Both the position numbers and the translations under genes were made by a program. The notes beneath the pieces are model-generated. The model did no database searches. It was not told the origin of the DNA and saw only the letters and a list, made by a program, of their open reading frames with translations. A stretch of DNA of 10,146 bases. Source: Chloroflexi bacterium RBG_16_64_32. GTDB taxonomy: Bacteria; Chloroflexota; Dehalococcoidia; SM23-28-2; RBG-16-64-32. Shown in pieces: positions 5,653 through 10,146 of the stretch (positions are counted from its first letter, which is position 1; every line of letters starts with the position of its first letter). Where the stretch lies: positions 7,189 through 17,334 of the forward strand of contig MGNZ01000046.1 of NCBI GenBank assembly GCA_001795235.1, written 5' to 3'.

Positions 5653-6887
5653 AGCTCCACCATCGACTGCGATTCGAGGCGGGCACTGGGGAAGTCGCCC
5701 TCAGGCGACCCCTTGCTCGCCAGCTCCTCGACGATGGACAGGACCGAGTCTACCTCCTCATCCGTATTAAAGACGTGGAGGGAGAGACGGGTGCATGAGG
5801 CGTCCGGTATCGTTCGGGCGACGATGCGGCCGTGCTCCCACAGGCAGGCTGTCATCACCTCCGGCGGCACGTTGGGCAGCGAAAACGAGACCAGGCCGGA
5901 GGCCACGGCTTCCTCGCCTTCGGGGCTGACCATGCGGACGCCCGGGACGCCGGCCAGGCCGCTGGTGGCGTATCTCGCCAGGGCCCGCGCGCGCCGCCAT
6001 ACCGCCTCCAGGCCAATCCCCTGCACGAACTCGACGGCCGCAACCAGTCCGGCGAGCAGCGGCACGCTGGTCGTGGTGAGTTCAAACTTCTCGATGATGT
6101 CTACCTTTGGCCGGAACTCGCCCCGGAAGTCGTAGTGGGCGGCGGCCCGGTGGGCCACCTTGGGCGCCTCCAGCCGTTCGATGAGGTCGCGGCGGACGTA
6201 GAGGGCGCCGGTTGCAGCGGGGCCCAGGAGCCATTTGTGGCCGGGGAAGGCGCAAAAATCGCATCCCATCTCCCTAACGTCCACCGGCATCTGGCCCACG
6301 GACTGGGCGGCGTCCAGCAGCACGTAGGCTCCCTTATCGTGAGCCAGGCGGCAGATCTCCGCTATGGGCAGGAGTTGGCCGCTGGCGTAGGTCAGATGAG
6401 AGAGAATGATGAGCTTCGTGGCGGGCGTCAACGCCGCCTCAAACGCGGCGAGGATTTCCGCGTCGCTGTCGCCTGTCGACAGGCCGACTATCTTTGCCGT
6501 CACGCCGTACCGTTTGCGGCTGTAGTAGAAGGGTACGATTACGGAGGGGTGCTCGAGACTGCAGGTTATCACTTCGTCGCCGGGCACAAGGCCGAGGCCG
6601 CTGACCACGATGTTAATCCCTTCCGTGGTGTTCTGCTGGAGGGAGACCTCCTCAGGGGTGGTATTGATGAGGTCTGCCAGGGCGCGTCGGGCGCTCCGGC
6701 ACACCGCCAGCCTCTTCTCGCTGACCGGGGGCGCAGTGGGCGCCTCCGCTTCCATCAAGAAAGTCTCCTGGACAGCGGCGATCACGGAGCGGGGGCACGG
6801 CCCTTGCCAGCCCGTGTTGAGGTAGGTCAGAGAGGCTGTTGCCGGTATTTCGGTGCGGATTGACTGAACTTCAGCTGAGGCGACCAC
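5649..6887 (-). CDS. Class V PLP-dependent aminotransferase (cysteine desulfurase / isopenicillin epimerase-like)
   Basis: This is a 412-residue fold-type I PLP enzyme of the class V group. Visible features are YLNTGWQGPCP at the start (about 22-32), TEGINIV (about 88-94), SLEHPS with the ring-stacking H113, SHLTYASGQLLP (about 163-174), LLDAAQSVGQ with D192 and Q195, and GHKWLLGP with the PLP lysine K218. C-terminal GRIVARTI (353-360) and R367 are consistent with substrate carboxylate binding. No SufS/IscS-type reactive-Cys loop is obvious, and the sequence is closer to the selenocysteine-lyase / isopenicillin-N-epimerase-like members, whose actual reactions vary. The GTG at 6887 is used; an ATG at 6907 is out of frame. 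The gene follows rpsT by 39 bp and overlaps the dehydrogenase by four bases. The substrate is unknown. Confidence 0.93.
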   Translation of the reverse strand: MVASAEVQSIRTEIPATASLTYLNTGWQGPCPRSVIAAVQETFLMEAEAPTAPPVSEKRLAVCRSARRALADLINTTPEEVSLQQNTTEGINIVVSGLGLVPGDEVITCSLEHPSVIVPFYYSRKRYGVTAKIVGLSTGDSDAEILAAFEAALTPATKLIILSHLTYASGQLLPIAEICRLAHDKGAYVLLDAAQSVGQMPVDVREMGCDFCAFPGHKWLLGPAATGALYVRRDLIERLEAPKVAHRAAAHYDFRGEFRPKVDIIEKFELTTTSVPLLAGLVAAVEFVQGIGLEAVWRRARALARYATSGLAGVPGVRMVSPEGEEAVASGLVSFSLPNVPPEVMTACLWEHGRIVARTIPDASCTRLSLHVFNTDEEVDSVLSIVEELASKGSPEGDFPSARLESQSMVEL

Positions 6888-6926
6888 GGATCGGCCTCGC
6901 CAGCCATGGCGCGTTAGGGCGAAGGA

Positions 6927-7298
6927 CTACTTCTCGGCCTTCTTCGTCCTGCGCACCTTGGTGGTTTTACTGGACTTTCCGGTCTTGGTCTGGCGCCGCT
7001 TCGGCTTTTCGGCCTCAGTTGGCTGGGTCTGGAGGGCGGCCACGGCCGCGTTGTACTTGAGCACAAGGCGCGACTTGCGGCGGGCGGCCGCGTTGGCGTG
7101 AATGGCGCCGTGTTTAGCCGCACGGTCCACGGCGCCGAGCGCGGCGCGGACCGACTCGCGAGCAACCTCCGGGTCGCCGGCGACGATGGCCGTCTCAGCC
7201 TTCTTCACGAACGTCTTGGTGGCCGTGCGCACCACACGATTGCGCAGGCGTCGCTTCAGCGACTGACGATGGGCCTTTGCGGCGGATCGAGTAGCCAA
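6927..7298 (-). CDS. rpsT: 30S ribosomal protein S20 with long basic C-terminal tail
   Basis: S20 is a primary 16S rRNA-binding protein of the small subunit. The sequence starts ATRSAAKAHRQSLKRRLRNR, typical of S20, and contains the conserved helices TKTFVKKAE (28-36) and HANAAARRKSRLVLKYN (67-83). At 123 aa it is longer than the usual 85-90: residues 91-123 form a Lys/Thr/Arg-rich tail. The start is TTG at 7298, chosen because AAGGAGG lies 4-5 nt upstream and because the longer in-frame reading adds 57 non-S20 residues. A TTG start is also known in E. coli rpsT, where it matters for autogenous control. The gene has its own promoter and is the first gene of the minus-strand run. Confidence 0.96.
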   Translation of the reverse strand: MATRSAAKAHRQSLKRRLRNRVVRTATKTFVKKAETAIVAGDPEVARESVRAALGAVDRAAKHGAIHANAAARRKSRLVLKYNAAVAALQTQPTEAEKPKRRQTKTGKSSKTTKVRRTKKAEK

Positions 7299-7328
7299 TT
7301 CTCCTCCTTGGCGGTGATGGGCAGACCT

Positions 7329-7358
7329 ATGATACGAGGCGCGGTTCGCGTTTGTCCA
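7329..7358 (-). promoter_or_regulatory. Sigma70-type promoter for rpsT
   Basis: On the minus strand TGGACA (7358-7353) and TATCAT (7334-7329) are 18 bp apart. Transcription from about 7322 gives a leader of about 24 nt with the AAGGAGG ribosome site. The aminotransferase, dehydrogenase and SCP2 genes may be read from here, since no better internal promoter was seen. Confidence 0.55.
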
Positions 7359-7453
7359 GCGCGGACGCTCCGCCGCGAGGCGATGGAGTCGCCGGACGGA
7401 AAGAGGAAAGGCCGAACATCGCGGGTTCGCTTTAGGAAATCTATAATCCATCA

Positions 7454-7482
7454 TTGATTTTCTTGACACCTTCTTCTATAAT
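7454..7482 (+). promoter_or_regulatory. Strong sigma70-type promoter for the zinc-ribbon gene
   Basis: A perfect TATAAT (7477-7482) lies 17 bp after TTGATT (7454-7459). Transcription would begin near 7489. A second TATAAT at 7442-7447 lies 35 bp upstream without a matching -35. The TTGACA at 7463-7468 is only 8 bp from the -10 and cannot act as its -35. Confidence 0.65.
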
Positions 7483-7544
7483 GTGCCCGCTCTCCCTTCG
7501 CCCCGGCAGTAACCGTCTTCAGCTATTGTGGTAGGAGATCGCCC

Positions 7545-7883
7545 GTGCCCCACCAAGATAGACTGCTAACCTGTCGCGATTGTGGCGCCAGCTTTACGTT
7601 CACCGCCGGTGAGCAAACGTTCTACGCCGGTCGTGGCCTTGCGAACGAGCCCGGTCGCTGTCCCTCTTGTCGCAGCGCCCGCAAGGCAGGGGGGTCCCCT
7701 CTCGGCGCCGGCTACGTGCACTATGGTCCCTTCGCCAGCTTCGGGGGACGCACGCCGCGACAGATGCATCCGGCCACCTGCGCCCACTGTGATCAGATGA
7801 CGGAGGTCCCCTTCCTCCCCCGGGGCGACCGGCCGGTATATTGCTCCGACTGTTACGCCAGTACCCGCCAGGCCGCGCGTTAG
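7545..7883 (+). CDS. Small protein with two zinc-binding four-cysteine modules
   Basis: The 112-residue protein has two CxxC...CxxC modules. The first uses C10, C13, C39 and C42 around GASFTFTAGEQTFYAGRGL, the pattern of the short 'probable zinc-ribbon' family common in Chloroflexota and relatives. The second uses C79, C82, C100 and C103 (CAHCDQ...YCSDCY), a DksA/TraR-like or CxxC-ribbon arrangement. A Gly-rich linker (about 50-70) joins them. Such proteins are thought to contact nucleic acid or the transcription/translation machinery, but function is not established. The GTG at 7545 follows AGGAG (7533-7537) with 7-nt spacing. It is divergent from rpsT and has a strong promoter, suggesting high expression. 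A 6-bp hairpin follows its stop. Confidence 0.85.
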   Translation: MPHQDRLLTCRDCGASFTFTAGEQTFYAGRGLANEPGRCPSCRSARKAGGSPLGAGYVHYGPFASFGGRTPRQMHPATCAHCDQMTEVPFLPRGDRPVYCSDCYASTRQAAR

Positions 7884-7902
7884 CCGAGTGGCTCGTCTCG
7901 GC
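7883..7902 (+). terminator. Weak hairpin after the zinc-ribbon gene
   Basis: GCCGAG (7883-7888) and CTCGGC (7897-7902) form a 6-bp stem with an 8-nt loop starting at the last base of the stop codon. A C-run rather than a T-run follows, so termination here is doubtful. The rest of the 93-bp gap to the next gene shows nothing clear. Confidence 0.25.
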
Positions 7903-7976
7903 CCCCCGACTGGCTGCGCCTCCGGCCTGGCCTACGGCCTATGGTCCCTGGTGGCCCGCATGATGGGTAGCCGCTG

Positions 7977-9128
7977 ATGTCCGACTACAGCGAGGAGCAG
8001 GAGGCGATCCGCCGGGTGGTGCGGGAGTTCGCCCGCAAGGAGGTGGCGCCGGGGGCGGCGGATCGCGACGCCAGCAGCCGGTTCGACTATTCGCTGTACC
8101 GCCGCCTGGGGGAGCTGGGCGTCCCCGGCCTGATGTTTCCGGAGGCCCTGGGCGGAGGCGGCGCTGACCTTCTCACGTTCTGCCTGGCTGTGGAGGAGGT
8201 AGCGCGGGTGGACCTCTCCCTCTCCTGGACAGCGGCGGTGGCCCCCGTAGGCGCCCAGCAGATAGCGATAATGGCCACGCCGGAGCAGAAGCAGATGTGG
8301 CTTGACGAGTGGGTCAAGCCGGTAATCCGGGGCGAGGCCACCACCGCCGCCGCCATCACGGAGCCCGACGCCGGATCCGACACCGCCGGCATCCAGACGC
8401 GCGCCGTCCTGGACGGCGACGAGTGGGTCATCAACGGCAGCAAGGCGTTCATCACCAACGCCGGCCTGGATAACAACCTGTACGCCACGGTCCTCTGTCT
8501 CACGGACCCAGAGGCGCGCCGGTTCGATACGATCATCGTCCCGAAAGGGGCCCCCGGCTACCGCATCATGCCCGCCTACAGGAAGATGGGCCTCCGCTCC
8601 AGCGACACGCGAGAGCTGGCCTTCGACGACTGCCGGGTGCCCGCCATAAACCGCATCGGCTCGCCGGGGGGCGGCCGCGGGCGCACGGTGCGCGGCTTCT
8701 TCGCCGCCCGCATCACGCTCGCCTCAACCGCCCTCGGCCTGGCCGAACAGTGCCTGGAGATAGCCTCCGCTTACGCCCAGGAGAGGCACGCCTTTCGCCG
8801 GCCTATCGCCGGCTTCCAGTACGTCCAGGGGATGCTGGTGGAGATGGCGCTCAACGTGGAGCTGAGCCGCCTGATCCGGGATAAGGCGGCGCGCCTGTTT
8901 GACCAGGGCCTGCCCCACGGCAAGGAGGCGGCGATGGCGAAGTGGTTCTGCTGTGAGTCCGCCAAGCAGGCCGCCGACTACGCTGTGCAGGTCTTCGGCG
9001 GCATGGGGTTTATGGACGAGTGCCCGGCCTCCCGCTACTATCGCGACATCCGCGCCGCCACGATAGCTGACGGCACCACCCAGATCCAGAAGCACGTAAT
9101 CGCCCGCGAGATGGGGCTGCTGGGATAG
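7977..9128 (+). CDS. Acyl-CoA dehydrogenase family protein with Asp at the usual catalytic Glu site
   Basis: This 383-residue FAD-dependent enzyme normally makes an alpha,beta-double bond in an acyl-CoA and passes electrons to ETF. The N-terminal helical domain (1-120) is followed by the beta domain with AAAITEPDAGSD (about 124-135) and GSKAFITNA (154-162). The C-terminal helical domain carries QERHAFRRPIAGFQ (268-281) and VFGGMGF (339-345). At the position of the medium-chain enzyme's catalytic Glu ('EGT') this protein has D365 in IADGTTQIQ. The alternative helix-G base used by isovaleryl-CoA dehydrogenase is A244 here. The only visible candidate base is therefore Asp. The ATG at 7977 is fixed by an in-frame TAG 9 bases upstream; no strong ribosome site is seen. 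The substrate is unknown. Confidence 0.95.
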   Translation: MSDYSEEQEAIRRVVREFARKEVAPGAADRDASSRFDYSLYRRLGELGVPGLMFPEALGGGGADLLTFCLAVEEVARVDLSLSWTAAVAPVGAQQIAIMATPEQKQMWLDEWVKPVIRGEATTAAAITEPDAGSDTAGIQTRAVLDGDEWVINGSKAFITNAGLDNNLYATVLCLTDPEARRFDTIIVPKGAPGYRIMPAYRKMGLRSSDTRELAFDDCRVPAINRIGSPGGGRGRTVRGFFAARITLASTALGLAEQCLEIASAYAQERHAFRRPIAGFQYVQGMLVEMALNVELSRLIRDKAARLFDQGLPHGKEAAMAKWFCCESAKQAADYAVQVFGGMGFMDECPASRYYRDIRAATIADGTTQIQKHVIAREMGLLG

Positions 9129-9131
9129 GGG

Positions 9132-9161
9132 GTAGCGGCGTTGCTACAGTTGGCCCGGGCC
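9132..9161. terminator. Hairpin and palindrome between convergent genes
   Basis: GTAGC / GCTAC (9132-9136 / 9143-9147) forms a 5-bp stem, and GGCCCGGGCC (9152-9161) is a perfect 10-bp palindrome. Both lie in the 49-bp gap between the converging dehydrogenase and the 184-aa gene. Neither has a T-run, so a role in ending transcripts is only suggested by position. Confidence 0.25.
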
Positions 9162-9177
9162 GGAGGTTGATGAGGGG

Positions 9178-9732
9178 TTAGGGAAACGCCTCGACCTCAT
9201 GGTCTGTGCGTCTTCGCAGGAAACCTCTGTGCGACTCAGCGAGGAATTCCATCGTGTTCGGGTGCGCAGATTGAATTCCATGTTCGAGGGTCAGATGCGC
9301 TATGAACTGCTCGATACTGATTCGCCCTGTCGGAAAGTGAATGTGTTTAATCGATTCGCCTCTGCGCTCGGCGTTCACATGAAGATGGGCCTGTGGTTTC
9401 GAAGGCTGGGGATGCCTGTCGTACTCATATCTGACAACCCAAGCGAATTCGTCATCTGGATCCGCGGACTCGGAAAACACGTAGTGGGCCTCGGATACCT
9501 CGACGTGGTTGGCAACTCTCCTAACCAGTTGACGAAAATGCAGGAAGCCGTCCGGGTTGAGGTCTAGGGGTAGTATCTCTTGATTTTGGTAACGTGCGAT
9601 TAGCCGAAATTCGCTGGGGCGTTCCAGTTCAAGAAAAACCAACCGGCTCGGAGAGGTTGTGGAGTTGAAGAGCCGGTTGAGGTGGTCGACGTACCGTTGG
9701 ATTACAGGATCGGAACCAGACCTACGCGGCAA
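9178..9732 (-). CDS. Unknown protein, 184 aa, second gene of a toxin-antitoxin-like pair
   Basis: I do not recognise a named family. The protein is soluble, charged and without cysteines or a membrane segment. The C-terminal half has the best-ordered stretch: FAWVVRYEYDRHP (about 95-107), AHLHVNAERRG (about 114-124), then IHFPTGRISIEQFIAHL (about 130-146). The HxH of HLHVN and the later H could form a metal or catalytic site, but this is inference. The TTG at 9732 overlaps the end of the 61-aa gene by 11 bp, implying coupled translation; no ATG or GTG is near. Sampled GC is about 53%, well below the flanking dehydrogenase, suggesting later arrival. The layout resembles a small antitoxin followed by an effector. 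Confidence 0.78.
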   Translation of the reverse strand: MPRRSGSDPVIQRYVDHLNRLFNSTTSPSRLVFLELERPSEFRLIARYQNQEILPLDLNPDGFLHFRQLVRRVANHVEVSEAHYVFSESADPDDEFAWVVRYEYDRHPQPSKPQAHLHVNAERRGESIKHIHFPTGRISIEQFIAHLTLEHGIQSAHPNTMEFLAESHRGFLRRRTDHEVEAFP

Positions 9733-9907
9733 GTTTCAAGAGCATAGCGATTTCGCGGGCAGCAGGAGTGTCGGGCAATTCCTTCTTGGCGTACTTCTCC
9801 TTAAACTCTTCACCCGATATCCCGAGCCGCTTGCGGGCTTCGGCGTCAATCAGCGCGTCAAGCTCTTCGTCAGATAGCTGGACTCTGCTTGGCACTTCGA
9901 TTGCCAT
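9722..9907 (-). CDS. Small acidic protein, 61 aa, possible antitoxin-like partner
   Basis: The ATG at 9907 is chosen because AAGGAGG (9919-9913) lies just upstream; a longer frame to 9982 lacks a ribosome site. The protein has LSDEELDALIDAEARKRLG (15-33), a helix-rich acidic stretch, then SGEEFKEKYAKKELPDTP and a hydrophobic end (AMLLKLAA). Similar 'lgiSgeeF...gel.d.p....lamLL.la' small proteins commonly accompany toxin-like partners in GC-rich bacteria and cyanobacteria; this is recalled pattern knowledge, not a database match. It overlaps the 184-aa gene by 11 bp, with the small gene first, as usual for type II antitoxins. No DNA-binding motif is evident. Confidence 0.72.
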   Translation of the reverse strand: MAIEVPSRVQLSDEELDALIDAEARKRLGISGEEFKEKYAKKELPDTPAAREIAMLLKLAA

Positions 9908-9950
9908 TGGCTCCTCCTTAGGCACCTGTAGGGTTTCATGAATACTGGCG

Positions 9951-9968
9951 CTTGTCAACCTCTTGTCA
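9951..9968 (-). promoter_or_regulatory. Phased direct repeats upstream of the 61-aa gene
   Basis: CTTGTCA occurs at 9951-9957 and 9962-9968, an 11-bp period, so both copies face the same side of the helix. On the minus strand one copy overlaps a perfect TTGACA (9958-9953). No good -10 lies 16-18 bp downstream of it. A TTCATGAA palindrome (9935-9942) sits between the -35 and the gene. This could be an operator for autoregulation. Confidence 0.4.
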
Positions 9969-10020
9969 TCACTGGAGCACACGGTCGTGATGCCTCATAA
10001 GTAACTGTTACCGAACGAAC

Positions 10021-10112
10021 TGGAGCTGGGCGGACCGTGGAAGGGAGCCGGCATACCTCCAGGTCAGACCCTACAGCGATCGGGCGCACCTTCACGAGGC
10101 CGCCCAGCTCCA
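10021..10112. repeat. Long rod-like inverted repeat, candidate structured RNA or small element
   Basis: Perfect 13-bp arms 10021-10033 (TGGAGCTGGGCGG) and 10100-10112 enclose 66 bp. Inside, CGT-G-GAAGG (10036-10044) pairs with CCTTCACG (10089-10096) with one bulged G. A further short helix pairs 10047-10050 with 10081-10085. The whole 92 bp can fold as one rod. No match to SRP, tRNA, tmRNA or a known riboswitch was recognised. Confidence 0.55.
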
Positions 10113-10132
10113 ATACAATTCCCACGCGCCGT

Positions 10133-10146
10133 CGAGCGCCAGCTCG
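10133..10146. repeat. Short hairpin at the window edge
   Basis: CGAGC and GCTCG arms with a 4-base loop (GCCA) end exactly at the last base, so any extension lies outside. The stretch from 9908 to the window end holds no gene that I can support. Confidence 0.25.

Noticed and set aside
5832..6863. 343-aa plus-strand frame
   Set aside because: It is a shadow of the aminotransferase in GC-rich sequence; the minus frame holds all PLP motifs.
7299..7469. 57-residue N-terminal extension of S20
   Set aside because: S20 homology starts at the TTG at 7298 with a perfect ribosome site, and the extension contains the promoter region.
7463..7482. TTGACA at 7463-7468 as the -35 of the zinc-ribbon promoter
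   Set aside because: Only 8 bp separate it from the TATAAT, too close for sigma70; TTGATT at 7454 has the proper 17 bp.
10021..10112. SRP (4.5S) RNA, prompted by CCAGGTCAG near the tip of the rod
   Set aside because: The conserved GGAA-type tetraloop and AGCAGCC side are absent on both strands.
10022..10112. Long-arm (class II) tRNA, because a 7-bp end stem and 91-nt size fit
   Set aside because: No TTCGAATCC-like T arm and no recognisable anticodon arm on either strand.
10000..10112. Integron attC site
   Set aside because: The core GTTRRRY / RYYYAAC ends are not found at the ends of the inverted repeat, and no integrase is nearby.

Overview
The window looks like a piece of a high-GC bacterial chromosome. 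The combination suggests Chloroflexota (Dehalococcoidia-like or a soil/subsurface relative): a LytR-CpsA-Psr envelope protein, a stand-alone SCP2 protein, a short zinc-ribbon protein of the 'CxxCG..F.FTAGEQ' type, and acyl-CoA dehydrogenase chemistry. This assignment is inference from gene content only; no rRNA or tRNA was seen. Several sigma70-type promoters (TTGACA / TATAAT-like, 17-18 bp spacing) can be read directly.

Left part (1-3990). A truncated minus-strand lipoprotein with TPR-like helices diverges from a plus-strand run: an unrecognised 160-aa protein, alanine racemase (alr) and a LytR-CpsA-Psr family protein. Alanine racemase supplies D-Ala for peptidoglycan. LCP proteins attach polymers to peptidoglycan or other envelope glycans. 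This arm therefore reads as a cell-envelope block. A 60-aa helical protein with its own promoter follows.

Middle (3991-7490). A 243-bp gap between convergent genes holds three related repeat arms that can pair in two alternative ways. On the minus strand, rpsT (ribosomal protein S20, TTG start, long basic tail) is followed by a class V PLP aminotransferase, a zinc-dependent alcohol dehydrogenase joined to it by a 4-base ATGA overlap, and an SCP2 sterol-carrier-domain protein with a short palindrome in front of it. The last three probably act together on a small or lipophilic metabolite, but the substrate cannot be read from sequence.

Right part (7454-10146). A strong promoter drives a zinc-ribbon protein, followed by an acyl-CoA dehydrogenase with Asp at the usual catalytic Glu position. 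Past this, base composition drops: 60-base samples give about 53-55% GC, against 67-78% in the dehydrogenase. There a small two-gene minus-strand unit (61 aa + 184 aa, 11-bp overlap) has the layout of a toxin-antitoxin-like cassette. Its upstream region has helically phased direct repeats. The window ends with a long rod-like inverted repeat of about 92 bp, which could be an uncharacterised structured RNA or a small mobile element.

No CRISPR array, insertion-sequence transposase, phage gene or RNA gene of known family was recognised.
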